In this document: positions 36,077 through 44,903 of the stretch, piece after piece | Layout of the letters: the number at the start of each line of letters is the position of its first letter | Numbering within the stretch: the first letter of the stretch is position 1 | Assembly: GCF_000374165.1 (NCBI RefSeq) | Contig: NZ_KB893772.1 | Coordinates: forward strand, 124,001 to 188,000 | DNA: 64,000 nt | Reading direction: 5' to 3' | Source of the DNA: Parafrankia elaeagni | GTDB taxonomy: Bacteria; Actinomycetota; Actinomycetes; Frankiales; Frankiaceae | The notes under the pieces: model-generated | What the model saw: only the letters and a program-made list of their open reading frames with translations | Told to the model about the DNA's origin: nothing | The model's database searches: none | Program-made: the position numbers and the translations under genes

Positions 36077-37315
36077 ATGACGGGCGACTCCCCCGCGGCG
36101 ACGGTCGGCTGGCTTGACGCCACCGGCGGCATCAGCGGCGACATGTTCCTCGGCGCCTGTGTGGACGCCGGGGCCGACCTGGCTGTCCTGCGCTCCGCCG
36201 TGGCCGCTCTCGGGCTGGCCGACACGGTCACCCTGGACGCCCGGACCGTGCACCGCGGCGGCCTGCGGGCGACGCAGGTCCTGGTCCGCTGCGCACCGGC
36301 GGCCGAGCAGCCCGCGCGGGGGCTCGGTGACATCCTCGGCCTGCTCGACGCCTCCGGCCTCGACCCGGTCGTGCGGCGACGGTCCACGGACGTGTTCCGC
36401 GCCCTGGGAGCCGCCGAGGCTCACGTGCACGGCCGCCCGGTCGAACAGATCCACTTCCACGAGGTCGGCGCGCTCGACAGCATCGCGGACGTCGTCGGCG
36501 CCGTCGCCGCCCTGCGGGCACTGGGCATCGAGCGCCTGGTGTGCAGCCCGCTGTCGCTCGGCGGCGGGCGGATCGGCACGGCCCACGGGGCGATCCCCCT
36601 GCCCGGACCAGCGGTGCTCGAACTGGTCCGGGCCAGCGGGGCGCCGGCGGCCGGCGGGCCGGTCGACACCGAGCTGGCCACCCCGACGGGTGTCGCACTG
36701 GCTGTCACCCTCGCGGAGAGCTTCGGCGCGATGCCGCTGATGCGCACCACCGCCGTCGGTCTCGGTGCCGGCGGCCGTGAGATCCCCGGGCACCCGAACG
36801 TCGCCCGGCTCGTCGTGGGCCGGCCGGATCTCGCCGGGGCCGGGCCGGCGCACGGCGCCCGCCACGGCGACAGCGTCGTCCTGGAGACCAACGTCGACGA
36901 CCTGGACCCGCGGCTGTGGCCGCCCACCCTCGAGGCGCTGCTCGCCGGCGGGGCTGCGGACGCCTGGCTCACCCCGGTCCTGATGAAGAAGGGCCGGCCC
37001 GCACACACCCTCTCGGTACTGTGCGAGCCCGACGCCGTCGACCGCGTCCGCGACGTGCTCTTCCGCCACACCACGTCGATCGGGGTCAGGGAGCACATCG
37101 TCACGAAGACCGCGCTGGCCCGCCGCGCGCTGCGGGTCGAGGTGGCCGGCGGCCGGGTCGGTGTGAAGGTCGCGTCCTCCCACGGCGAGGTCGTCAACGT
37201 CTCGGTCGAACACGACGACGTTCTCGCGCTCGCCGCGTCCTCCGGCCTGCCCCCGAAGGTCGTCCTGGACCTGGCCCGCGCCGCGGCGGTCGCGCACCTG
37301 CACCCGGGCCGCTGA
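36077..37315 (+). CDS. larC: Nickel-pincer cofactor biosynthesis protein LarC
   Basis: LarC inserts nickel into the pyridinium-bisthiocarboxylate mononucleotide, the last step in making the cofactor of lactate racemase and related LarA enzymes. The 412-residue protein starts at ATG 36077 with TVGWLDATGGISGDMFLGA and has HVHGRPVEQIHFHEVGALDS, the His-rich metal segment, ELATPTGVALAV, TNVDDLDPRLWP and MKKGRPAHTLSVLC. In Lactobacillus plantarum the two halves are joined by programmed frameshifting; here they are one continuous frame. No larA, larB or larE is in the window. It follows the aminotransferase by 44 bases. Confidence 0.93.
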   Translation: MTGDSPAATVGWLDATGGISGDMFLGACVDAGADLAVLRSAVAALGLADTVTLDARTVHRGGLRATQVLVRCAPAAEQPARGLGDILGLLDASGLDPVVRRRSTDVFRALGAAEAHVHGRPVEQIHFHEVGALDSIADVVGAVAALRALGIERLVCSPLSLGGGRIGTAHGAIPLPGPAVLELVRASGAPAAGGPVDTELATPTGVALAVTLAESFGAMPLMRTTAVGLGAGGREIPGHPNVARLVVGRPDLAGAGPAHGARHGDSVVLETNVDDLDPRLWPPTLEALLAGGAADAWLTPVLMKKGRPAHTLSVLCEPDAVDRVRDVLFRHTTSIGVREHIVTKTALARRALRVEVAGGRVGVKVASSHGEVVNVSVEHDDVLALAASSGLPPKVVLDLARAAAVAHLHPGR

Positions 37316-37454
37316 TCCACTCGGGGCATCCATACGAGCTCCGGGCATCCGTCCGAGGGGCGGACAGGCGGGCGGGCCGCGCCTACGCTGGGCCGGACCG
37401 CCGCGTTCGGCCCGGGGCGAGGGCGCCCGGAGCCGACCTTCCCGAGGGGCCGCC

Positions 37455-38312
37455 GTGACCGTCCATCCGAGCCAGGACGGCGCCGCCGTTTCGAAGCACG
37501 CCGCCGACAGCGCCGCTGCGGCCGCGCCCGTCCGGCTGTCGAAGGGCGGGTACGAGAAGGAGCTCGCCCGGCTGCAGACGGAGCTGGTGCGGATGCAGGA
37601 GTGGATCGTCGCCACGTCGACCCGCCTGGTCGTCGTGATGGAGGGCCGGGACACCGCCGGCAAGGGCGGCACGATCAAGCGGATGACGGAGCGGCTCAAC
37701 CCCCGGCACTACCGGGTGGTCGCGCTGGGCAAGCCCGACGAGCGGGAGCGGGCGCAGTGGTATTTCCAGCGGTACATCACCCATCTCCCGGCCGGCGGGG
37801 AGATCGTCTTCTTCGACCGCAGCTGGTACACCCGCGCCGGGGTGGAGCGGGTGATGGGCTTCTGCTCCGACGAGGAGTACGAGGAGTTCCTGCGGTTCTG
37901 CCCGCAGTTCGAGCGGGCCCTGACCCGGTCGGGCATCAGGCTGGTCAAGTACTGGCTCTCGCTGAGCGACGACGAGCAGGAGCGCCGCTTCACCGAGCGG
38001 ATCAGGAACCCCGAGAAGCGGTGGAAGCTGTCGGACCTCGACCTGCAGGCCCGGGCGCACTGGGTCGACTACGCCGAGGCCAAGGACCACATGTTCGACT
38101 ACACCGACATCCGGGAGGCGCCCTGGTCCGTGGTCGACGCGGACGACAAGCGCAGCGCGCGGCTGAACCTGATCAGCCATCTGCTGTCGACAGTGCCCTA
38201 CGAGCGGGTCTCCCACCCGGACATGACACTTCCGCCGCGGCAGAGCCGGGGTTACCAGCGACCGCCGATCGACAGCCAGACCTGGATCCCCCGCCGTTAC
38301 ATCGTCGGGTAG
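37455..38312 (+). CDS. ppk2: Polyphosphate kinase 2
   Basis: PPK2 uses polyphosphate to phosphorylate nucleoside diphosphates (or the reverse). The 285-residue protein has Walker A VVMEGRDTAGKGGTIKRMTE (about residue 60), the PPK2 motif ALGKPDERERAQWYFQRYI, Walker B EIVFFDRSWYTRAGVERVMG, and the lid region LSLSDDEQERRFTERIRNP. The C-terminal WSVVDADDKRSARLN and QTWIPRRYI match class I PPK2. GTG 37455 is the start. It lies 139 bases after larC on the same strand. Confidence 0.94.
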   Translation: MTVHPSQDGAAVSKHAADSAAAAAPVRLSKGGYEKELARLQTELVRMQEWIVATSTRLVVVMEGRDTAGKGGTIKRMTERLNPRHYRVVALGKPDERERAQWYFQRYITHLPAGGEIVFFDRSWYTRAGVERVMGFCSDEEYEEFLRFCPQFERALTRSGIRLVKYWLSLSDDEQERRFTERIRNPEKRWKLSDLDLQARAHWVDYAEAKDHMFDYTDIREAPWSVVDADDKRSARLNLISHLLSTVPYERVSHPDMTLPPRQSRGYQRPPIDSQTWIPRRYIVG

Positions 38313-38425
38313 GCCGGGCAGTCGGGTAGGCCGGGCATCTCGCCGGGTGGACCGGACGTCACCGAACTCGGCGCTCGCCGAACCGGGCGCTCGCCGGGCA
38401 CAGCGCTCGCCGGGCACGGCGGCCC
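38305..38425 (+). repeat. Short tandem repeats downstream of ppk2
   Basis: A 16-bp unit TCGGGTAGGCCGGGCA occurs at 38305-38320 and 38322-38337, beginning within the last ppk2 codons. From 38371 the motif GCGCTCGCCG recurs three times, each copy followed by a GGGC-rich spacer. The spacer between ppk2 and the converging small gene (38313-38550) contains no gene. Confidence 0.6.
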
Positions 38426-38550
38426 TCGGGCCCGGCCCCGGTTTCCGGCGTCGCCGAAGGCCGGCGACACCCGACCGGTGGCGGCGCCTGCTGACCGCAC
38501 CGGCCACCGACGTCGCCCGGTGAACGGGCGGCGCCGGTGCACCGGCGGTG

Positions 38551-38772
38551 TCAGAGGTGGGACATGCCCTCGAAAGGGCTGGGGATGCGTTCCTGGCGGG
38601 AACCGAAGTCCACCAGGACGGCGCTCTCCCCCTCGACCCGGGTGACCCGACCGAGCCCATAGGAGTCATGCACGACCCGGTCACCCTCGGCGAACCGGGG
38701 GGTCGGCACCACCACGGGTGCCTTGAACGGGCTGGTCGGCAGGTGGCGTCTGGGAACTGCTGACTGGCTCAT
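38551..38772 (-). CDS. Small Tudor/CarD-N-like protein
   Basis: This 73-residue protein starts at ATG 38772 with MSQSAVPRRHLPTSPFKAPV, then one small beta-barrel: RFAEGDRVVHDSYGLGRVTR and ESAVLVDFGSRQERIP. The G-D-x-V-x-H-x-x-x-G-x-G-x-V pattern is that of the RNA polymerase-binding CarD N-domain and of UvrD/PcrA Tudor-like C-termini, suggesting contact with RNA polymerase. Comparable short proteins occur in actinobacteria with no assigned role. It is convergent with ppk2 and divergent from the lipoprotein gene. Confidence 0.65.
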   Translation of the reverse strand: MSQSAVPRRHLPTSPFKAPVVVPTPRFAEGDRVVHDSYGLGRVTRVEGESAVLVDFGSRQERIPSPFEGMSHL

Positions 38773-39112
38773 CTCTGCCAGTATGCAACGCGTGGGCCCG
38801 GCGCGGTTGGTGGCACACCGCCGGATCCGGGCCACCGGCCCCTCCGCACCGCGTCCGCACCGCATCTGCCCTGGTCACCAGCGCCTCAAACGGTCGTTCA
38901 GCATTTCGCGAATGTTGCCGGATCGGACCCGGCGCCCCGTCTACGCTGTGACAGACAGGTGACTTACCGCCAGTCGGCCCCGGGCCCGCCGCCTTCCCGG
39001 AGCGCGCCGGGCGCACGGCCGGCTCCCCCGCCCCGGCCACGCTGCCACCGGCCAGGCACCGGGCAGCACCGCGACGACCCGGCGGGCCGCCGGCACCCAC
39101 GAGAGGACGACG
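38773..39112. other. Gene-free divergent spacer
   Basis: These 340 bases hold no supported gene. They separate the small Tudor-like gene from the divergent solute-binding lipoprotein gene and must contain both promoters. No boxes with good spacing could be fixed by eye. Confidence 0.4.
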
Positions 39113-40708
39113 ATGATCCGTCGAGGACGATTACTCGCCACTGCCGCCGCCTGCTGCGCCGTACTGGCCCTCGGGGCCGCCTGTGGCGGCGGGAGCGGTT
39201 CCACCGCGGCGCCGGGGACCGCCGGTACGGGCAGCGCGGGCGGGCCGGGTGGTGAACCGGTGGCGGGTGGCACAGCGCAGGTCATGCAGATCCGCGAGCC
39301 GTCCTCGATGGACCCGGTGACCATGACGAACGCCTGGCAGATCAGCGGGTTCCTCGGCAACGCCCTGTACGGCACGCTGCTCGTCAACGACGCGCGCACG
39401 GACGAGATCCACTACACCATGGCCGAGTCGTTCGCCTCGACCGACAACGGCGCGACCTTCACGCTGCGGCTGCGGCCCGGCCTGCTCTTCTCCGACGGGA
39501 CCGCGCTCGACGCCGCCGCCGTCAAGGTCAACTGGGACCGGCACCGCGACCCGGTGCTCGCCTCGCCGTACCTGTCCGAGGCCTCCCTGATCGCCGCGAC
39601 CGAGGTGGTGGACGCGACCACCCTCGCGGTGCGGATGACGGAGCCGGTGCCGAGCTTCCCGCGCGCGCTGCTCACGACGTCCATGAACTGGATCGCCTCC
39701 CCGGCCGCGCTGGCCGGTGACCGCGCCGCGTTCGACCGGGCGCCGGTCGGTGCCGGGCCGTACACCCTGAAGAGCTGGACCCGCCAGGACCGCATCCAGC
39801 TGACCCGCAACGCCCGCTACTGGGACGCCCCGCGCCCCTACCTGGACGAGATCACCATCCGCACCTCGAACGACGCGGGGCAGCGCTACAACACCCTGGT
39901 CAGCGACGGCGCCGACATCGTCATCGAGACCAACGCGGACAGTCTCGCCCGCGCGGCGGAGGCCGGGTACACGACAGACGTCACCCCGCTGAGCGGCGGG
40001 CTCTTCCTGGCGATGAACATGCGGCGGCCGCCGTTCGACGACCTCCGTGCCCGCCGCGCCGTCGCTGCCGCGATCGACCTGGAGGCGTTCGATCTCGCGG
40101 TCTACAACGGTGCGGCGACGACCGTCGACACGCTGTTCTCCGAGACGTCGCCGCTGTATGTCGACACCCCGCTGCGCCGGGGAGACCGGGCGCTCGCGCA
40201 GCGTCTGTTCGACGAGCTGGCCGCCGAGGGCAGACCGGTGTCGTTCACGTTCACCGGTTACAACACCTCGGAGATGAAGGACACCGCCGAGAACATCCAG
40301 GCGCAGCTCAGCTCGTTCGACAACGTCACGGTGGACGTCCGGGCGGTCGACTTCGCCGAGAACACCCGCCTGGCGATCACACACGACTTCGACATGCTCG
40401 TCTGGTCGGCGAGCTTCATCGACCCGGACCCGCGGGTGTGGACGGCGTTCCGCGGCGACTCGCGGGGCAACTTCCCCGGTGTCGACGACGACCAGCTCGA
40501 CGCCGCCCTGCGGACCGGCCGCACCGCGACCGCCACCGAGCAGCGCCGGGCCGCCTACGGGACGTTCCAGGACCGCCTGGTCGCCCTGGTGCCCGGCGTC
40601 TTCACCGTCCGGGCGAACCCGGGCGTGATGGCCGCCAGGGACGTCGGTGGCGTCACCCAGTACGGGCTGGGCTCACTGCTCCCCGAACGGCTGTGGATCA
40701 CCCCGTGA
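39113..40708 (+). CDS. ABC transporter solute-binding lipoprotein, family 5 (peptide/nickel type)
   Basis: This 531-residue protein has a signal peptide with a lipobox (ATAAACCAVLALGAACGGG, lipidated Cys about residue 25), a Gly/Ser/Thr-rich spacer, and the SBP_bac_5 fold: EPSSMDPVTMTNAWQISGFL, YTMAESFASTDNGATFTLRL, APVGAGPYTLKSWTRQDRI and RRPPFDDLRARRAVAAAID. It should bind an oligopeptide or similar solute outside the membrane. No permease or ATPase gene is adjacent, so it is an orphan component serving a transporter encoded elsewhere. The Lnt-Ppm1 fusion at 1253 would acylate such lipoproteins. Confidence 0.92.
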   Translation: MIRRGRLLATAAACCAVLALGAACGGGSGSTAAPGTAGTGSAGGPGGEPVAGGTAQVMQIREPSSMDPVTMTNAWQISGFLGNALYGTLLVNDARTDEIHYTMAESFASTDNGATFTLRLRPGLLFSDGTALDAAAVKVNWDRHRDPVLASPYLSEASLIAATEVVDATTLAVRMTEPVPSFPRALLTTSMNWIASPAALAGDRAAFDRAPVGAGPYTLKSWTRQDRIQLTRNARYWDAPRPYLDEITIRTSNDAGQRYNTLVSDGADIVIETNADSLARAAEAGYTTDVTPLSGGLFLAMNMRRPPFDDLRARRAVAAAIDLEAFDLAVYNGAATTVDTLFSETSPLYVDTPLRRGDRALAQRLFDELAAEGRPVSFTFTGYNTSEMKDTAENIQAQLSSFDNVTVDVRAVDFAENTRLAITHDFDMLVWSASFIDPDPRVWTAFRGDSRGNFPGVDDDQLDAALRTGRTATATEQRRAAYGTFQDRLVALVPGVFTVRANPGVMAARDVGGVTQYGLGSLLPERLWITP

Positions 40709-40720
40709 CCCGGCGGGCGG

Positions 40721-41713
40721 TCAGGACATCCAGGCGGAGGTGACGGGGACGGCGGTGTCCCCGGTCGGGGCGGCCTGGCCGCGGGCCGCCCCGACCCGGA
40801 CCAGGAACTCCTCGACCAGGCCGAACAGCTCGCGGGCCAGGTCGAGGGTGAGGTCCGGGGCGAGCACCGCCGGCAGCGGCAGGTCGGCGGCGCCGGCGAA
40901 GCCGCGGTTGTTCACTTTCAGCATCGCGTCGAAGACCGGGATCCCGAGCTGGCGGGCCCCTTCGATGTGCGGGCGCAGGAAGCGGGTCGGTGCCCCGCGG
41001 TAGTACTGCACCATCGTCAGGACGACCCCGAGCAGCCTCGGTTCGAGCGGCTTGACCACCGGGTGCAGCCCGGACTGGAGCTCGGCGACCCGGTTGTACT
41101 CCCAGACGAAGCGGCCGAGCCGGCGCATCAGGTGCTCGACGCCGAGGGTCGACTGGTTGTCCGGCCGGGACGGGATGAGCAGGTGGTCGCAGGCGGCCAC
41201 GGCCGCCCGGGTGATCACCCCGAAGTGGGACGGGCAGTCGAGGATGACCAGGTCGTAGTCGGACGGGTCGAAGGACGCCAGCCCCAGCGCGAGCTGCTGG
41301 TAGACGTCGAAGTAGTACCGGGTGGACCGGTGCGCCTGCGCCCCGCCGAGCCGCCCGACGAGATCCATCTCGATGTCGCCGAGGGCGGTGTGCGATCCGA
41401 GCAGGTCCAGCCGGCCCCCGCCCCCGGCGATGACGCCGGCCGCGGCCGGCGGGGTCGTGACGTACCCGGCCAGCGGCGGTGGGGCGGTGTGCGGGCGCCA
41501 GGACTCGAACCAGGCCTTGACCGTGCGGCGCCGGTCGGCGAGGCCGGCCTGCCAGGTCTCGGCGTCGTAGAAGTTCAGGGTCAGGTTCGCCTGCGGGTCC
41601 AGGTCGACCAGCAGGACCCGCCGCCCCATCCGCGCGATCGCCGCGCCGATGTTGGCGGACAGTGTGGTCTTGCCCACCCCGCCCTTGTAGCTGGCGATCG
41701 TCACGACCTTCAC
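40721..41713 (-). CDS. ParA-type ATPase
   Basis: This 330-residue ATPase of the ParA/MinD/Soj family has the deviant Walker A VVTIASYKGGVGKTTLSANI (about residues 3-20), VLLVDLDPQANLT, and DLVILDCPSHFGVIT. GTG 41713 begins directly at the conserved start; longer upstream frames are unsupported. No ParB gene follows. It probably forms a gradient on DNA or membrane to position a cargo. It is divergent from a DUF2637 gene, with direct repeats in the spacer; ParA plus DUF2637 proteins are frequent on actinomycete plasmids and integrative elements. It converges on the lipoprotein gene with a 12-base gap. Confidence 0.87.
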   Translation of the reverse strand: MKVVTIASYKGGVGKTTLSANIGAAIARMGRRVLLVDLDPQANLTLNFYDAETWQAGLADRRRTVKAWFESWRPHTAPPPLAGYVTTPPAAAGVIAGGGGRLDLLGSHTALGDIEMDLVGRLGGAQAHRSTRYYFDVYQQLALGLASFDPSDYDLVILDCPSHFGVITRAAVAACDHLLIPSRPDNQSTLGVEHLMRRLGRFVWEYNRVAELQSGLHPVVKPLEPRLLGVVLTMVQYYRGAPTRFLRPHIEGARQLGIPVFDAMLKVNNRGFAGAADLPLPAVLAPDLTLDLARELFGLVEEFLVRVGAARGQAAPTGDTAVPVTSAWMS

Positions 41714-41762
41714 CGCAGCCTCGCTCCCGGTCGCGCGCCCTGACGAGATGCACACTACGGCC

Positions 41763-41808
41763 CATTCCACCGCTGTCACGCATTCCACCCGCAATCGTCA
41801 CGCATTCC
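41763..41808. repeat. Direct repeats between parA-like and DUF2637 genes
   Basis: GTCACGCATTCC occurs perfectly at 41775-41786 and 41797-41808 (22-base period), with a partial CATTCC at 41763-41768. The repeats lie about 50 bases upstream of the ParA start and may be the binding site of a partition or regulatory protein. Confidence 0.55.
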
Positions 41809-42030
41809 GCGGGCAATACGGCAACACCCGGACAGCGGGCCGCCGCGGCCGGAGACCGTCTGCCGCCGGGGTCACGGACCGGGTGCACCCGGGCGCGCAC
41901 ACGCACAGCCCGCTGGTGCGGACGGCACCGGAGTGGTGGCCGGTCCGGCCCGGATTTCGCGTCATCCGTACTGCGTGTCATCGTTTGCGGAGAGAACTTG
42001 CCGGACTTACGGCTCTAAGCCGGAAATCAG

Positions 42031-43158
42031 GTGATCGGTGTGGAAAACGGCAATGCGGCGGCAGCGCCACGACGGGCCGCCGGACGCTCCGACCGGGCGA
42101 TCCGGATCACGACCGTGGTGGCGGTGGCCACGGTCGCCGCCGTCGCGGCGTTCGTGTCCTATCGGCACATGCGCGGTGTCGCTCTCCTGCACGGCGAGGA
42201 CACGGTGACCGCCACCGTCCTGCCGTTCAGCGTCGACGGGCTGATCGTGGCCGCCTCGATGGCGATGCTGGCGGACCGGCGGGCCGGGCGGCGGCGGTCC
42301 TGGCTGTCCGCCACCCTGCTGGCGGCAGGCGCCTGCGCGTCGCTCGCCGCGAACGTCCTGCATGCCGATCCGACGGCGACCGCCCGCATCATCGCCGGCT
42401 GGCCGCCACTGGCGCTGCTCGGCTCGTACGAGCTGCTCATGCGGCAGATCCACCCCGACCGCCGGACGGCCGCGACCAGCACGGCCGCCGAAGCCGCGGA
42501 CGCCGCGGACGCCGGGGCCACGGCGGACGCCGAAGCCGTCGCCGCCGAGGCGGTGCATGCCACCACCACCACCACCACCGCAGTACCTGTCACCGCCCCC
42601 GCTGCCGCCGCCGCTGGCTCCACCGGCCTCGCCGCGGCTCCCCCCGCGGCTCCCCCCCCGGCATCCCCCGCCGCCGAACCAGGCGGTCCGGCCGCGCCGG
42701 TCAGTCAGATCACGCCGGTCAGTCAGGTCACGCCGGCAGCGGACAGCGCCGGGAAGACCGTCGACGCTCCGCCGACGCCCGTCACAGCGGCCGGGACGGG
42801 CACCTTCACAGCCCCGGCAGCGTCAGCCGACACCCCCGCGCCGGGCAGCGGGCCGCGGCGCCTCACGCCGGTTCCGTTCAACGGGCTCGACACGACGGAT
42901 CCGTCGGTGAAGCGGGCGGCGATCATCCGGGCACTCGACGAGACCGGTGGCTCGGCGACCGCGGCGGTCGCCCTGCTCGGCCGGTGGGGCGTCACGGTCA
43001 GCAAGAGCTGGGTGTACCAGGTCCGCAAGGAGACCCGGTACGCGAACCTGCAGACCGGGCCGCTGCCGGTTCCCGCGCCGCGGGCGCCCCGCGGCGGGAG
43101 TACGGGGCGGCGCCGGGGCATGGCGGCCGCACCGTCACTCACGGTCCCCTCACGCTGA
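42031..43158 (+). CDS. DUF2637 membrane protein with C-terminal HTH-like domain
   Basis: This 375-residue protein has four hydrophobic helices in its first 150 residues (IRITTVVAVATVAAVAAFVS, LPFSVDGLIVAASMAML, LSATLLAAGACASLAANVLH, ARIIAGWPPLALLGSYELLM). They match DUF2637, the family of SpdB-type spread proteins of Streptomyces plasmids. A long Ala/Pro/Thr-rich linker, including a TTTTTT run, leads to a C-terminal domain with SVKRAAIIRALDETGGSATA and a VSKSWVYQVRKE recognition-like helix. Spread of conjugative DNA between mycelial compartments is the role suggested for the family. GTG 42031 or GTG 42040 may be the start. It is divergent from the ParA gene. Confidence 0.78.
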   Translation: MIGVENGNAAAAPRRAAGRSDRAIRITTVVAVATVAAVAAFVSYRHMRGVALLHGEDTVTATVLPFSVDGLIVAASMAMLADRRAGRRRSWLSATLLAAGACASLAANVLHADPTATARIIAGWPPLALLGSYELLMRQIHPDRRTAATSTAAEAADAADAGATADAEAVAAEAVHATTTTTTAVPVTAPAAAAAGSTGLAAAPPAAPPPASPAAEPGGPAAPVSQITPVSQVTPAADSAGKTVDAPPTPVTAAGTGTFTAPAASADTPAPGSGPRRLTPVPFNGLDTTDPSVKRAAIIRALDETGGSATAAVALLGRWGVTVSKSWVYQVRKETRYANLQTGPLPVPAPRAPRGGSTGRRRGMAAAPSLTVPSR

Positions 43159-43212
43159 CGCCCGCACCGCCGCCGGATGTCTCCGGCCCGCCGGCACCGA
43201 TCGGCGCCTGTG

Positions 43213-44106
43213 TCAGCCAGCGTCGAGGTGCGGCGCCTGCGTCTCGGAGCGGCGCAGGCGGATGACGGCGGTCGCGTCGAGGCCGCCGTCACCACGTTCC
43301 TGCGCCGCGGCGTAGTCGGCCTCGGCGCGGGCGGCGAACGGGAGCGGGATGCCTCGGCGGGCCGCCTCGGCCAGGCAGATGCGCAGGTCCTTGCGCATCC
43401 AGTCGACGGCGAAGCCGAAGTCGAACTCGTCACGGACCATGGTGTGGCCGCGGTTGTTCAGGTACCAGCTGCTGGCCGCACCGCCGCCGACGGCGGCCAG
43501 CACGAGATCGGTGTCGAGGCCGGCCTCGGCGGCGAAGTTGAGGGCCTCGGCGGCGCCCGCGATGGCGGCGGCGACGAGGATCTGGTTGACCATCTTGGTC
43601 AGCTGGCCGCTGCCGACCGGCCCGATCCGGGTGATCGTGCTGCCGTAGGCGGCCAGGACCGGGCGGACCGTCTCGAGCGTCCGCGGGTCGGCACCGCACA
43701 TGATGCTGAGCCGGCCGGCCTGCGCACCGGCCTGGCCGCCGGAGACCGGGGCGTCGACGAACCCGACGCCGGCCCGCGCCGCCTGGCCCGCGATCTGGAC
43801 GGCGAGCTCGGCGGAGGTGGTGGAGTGGTCGACGACGGTGGCCCCGGGGCGCAGCGCGCCGAGCGCGCCCGCCGGGCCGGTGAGCACCTCGCGGACGTCC
43901 GCGTCGGCACCGACGCAGACGCAGACGACGTCCGCGCCGGCCGCGGCCGCGGCGGGGGTGGGGGCGGCGGTGCCGGAGTGGCGCGCCAGCCACCGGTCGG
44001 CGGTCGCCGCCGTGCGGTTGTGGACGACGGTGGTGAAGCCGGCCGCGGCGAGATGCCCCGCCATGGGGAAGCCCATGGTGCCGAGACCGATGAAAGCCAC
44101 CTTCAT
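43213..44106 (-). CDS. 3-hydroxyisobutyrate dehydrogenase family oxidoreductase
   Basis: This 297-residue beta-hydroxyacid dehydrogenase has the Rossmann start MKVAFIGLGTMGFPMAGHLA, the family motif VDAPVSGGQAGAQAGRLSIM, and the catalytic-lysine helix GSGQLTKMVNQILVAAAIAG, with the C-terminal KDLRICLAEAARRGI. It oxidises a beta-hydroxy acid with NAD(P); the substrate is not known. ATG 44106 starts exactly at the Rossmann strand. It lies 127 bases downstream of the MarR gene on the same strand. Confidence 0.9.
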   Translation of the reverse strand: MKVAFIGLGTMGFPMAGHLAAAGFTTVVHNRTAATADRWLARHSGTAAPTPAAAAAGADVVCVCVGADADVREVLTGPAGALGALRPGATVVDHSTTSAELAVQIAGQAARAGVGFVDAPVSGGQAGAQAGRLSIMCGADPRTLETVRPVLAAYGSTITRIGPVGSGQLTKMVNQILVAAAIAGAAEALNFAAEAGLDTDLVLAAVGGGAASSWYLNNRGHTMVRDEFDFGFAVDWMRKDLRICLAEAARRGIPLPFAARAEADYAAAQERGDGGLDATAVIRLRRSETQAPHLDAG

Positions 44107-44233
44107 GCCGGCCCGCTCCTGTCCCGCCGCCACGGCGGCTCGGTCGCCTCTGGTACCCGGCCTGGTGCCCGGTCGTTTGCCCGGCCTCGTGCCCGGTCGT
44201 TCCCGGGGCCTCGATCGCCCGGGCCGGCGCCGG

Positions 44234-44770
44234 TCAGAGGGCACCCAGCAGGGTGCGCAGGGCGTCGTCCAGATGCTGGCGCTGTTCCGGTGTGAGGTGG
44301 TCGGCCAACCGGGCGAAACGCGTCACCTGCTCGGTGAACGCGGCGTCGATGATGACCCGCCCCTGCTCGGTGAGCCCCACCCGGAAGCTGCGCCGGTCGG
44401 CCGGGTCCAGCCGGCGCTCGACCAGCCCGGCGTCCTCCAGCCTGTCGAGCCGGTTGGTGATGCCGGCCCGCGACATCATCAGCTTCTCGGACAGCTGGGA
44501 CGGGATCAGCACACACGGCGGACCGACCGCACGGAGCGCGGCGAGCACCTCGAAGTCGCCGGAGGTGAGTCCGTACTGCTCGAGGGGGTCGCCTTTCGAG
44601 CCGAGCGCGGTGACGAACACCTTCATCCGCGCGAACATCCCGAGGGCACTGATGTCGAGGTCGGGGCGCTCGCGCTGCCAGTGTTCGACCACATCGTCGA
44701 TCTGGTCCGGAGCATGCCCGTCGATACACGCGTTCCAGGCGCCGTCCACGGCACGAGTGTATTTGATCAT
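44234..44770 (-). CDS. MarR family transcriptional regulator
   Basis: This 178-residue regulator has a 45-residue helical N-terminus with DDVVEHWQRERPDLDISALG, then the winged helix: YGLTSGDFEVLAALRAVGPP, SQLSEKLMMSRAGITNRLDR (recognition helix) and LVERRLDPADRRSFRVGLTE (wing). ATG 44770 follows GAGAGGACG. It is divergent from an EmrB/QacA-type transporter and likely represses it through sites in 44771-44830. The long upstream frame in front of the ATG is the antisense of that spacer. Confidence 0.9.
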   Translation of the reverse strand: MIKYTRAVDGAWNACIDGHAPDQIDDVVEHWQRERPDLDISALGMFARMKVFVTALGSKGDPLEQYGLTSGDFEVLAALRAVGPPCVLIPSQLSEKLMMSRAGITNRLDRLEDAGLVERRLDPADRRSFRVGLTEQGRVIIDAAFTEQVTRFARLADHLTPEQRQHLDDALRTLLGAL

Positions 44771-44775
44771 CGTCC

Positions 44776-44825
44776 TCTCGCGCGAGAAATTAGTTTGATG
44801 CAGTACTATCAGCCCTCGTACTATC
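44776..44825. promoter_or_regulatory. Divergent promoter region of marR and EmrB-type transporter
   Basis: For the transporter, -35 TTGATG (44795-44800) and -10 TACTAT (44819-44824) are spaced by 18 bases. GTACTATC occurs at 44803-44810 and 44818-44825, so one copy lies in the spacer and one covers the -10. A 12-bp palindrome TCTCGCGCGAGA (44776-44787) sits just before the marR start. These are the probable regulator sites. Confidence 0.55.
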
Positions 44826-44903
44826 TCGTGTCGAACCAACGGCGGCCGCCCCGTAGTGGCCACTCCGACAGACCGCAACCACCGGACACCAGGAGATCTT
44901 TCC

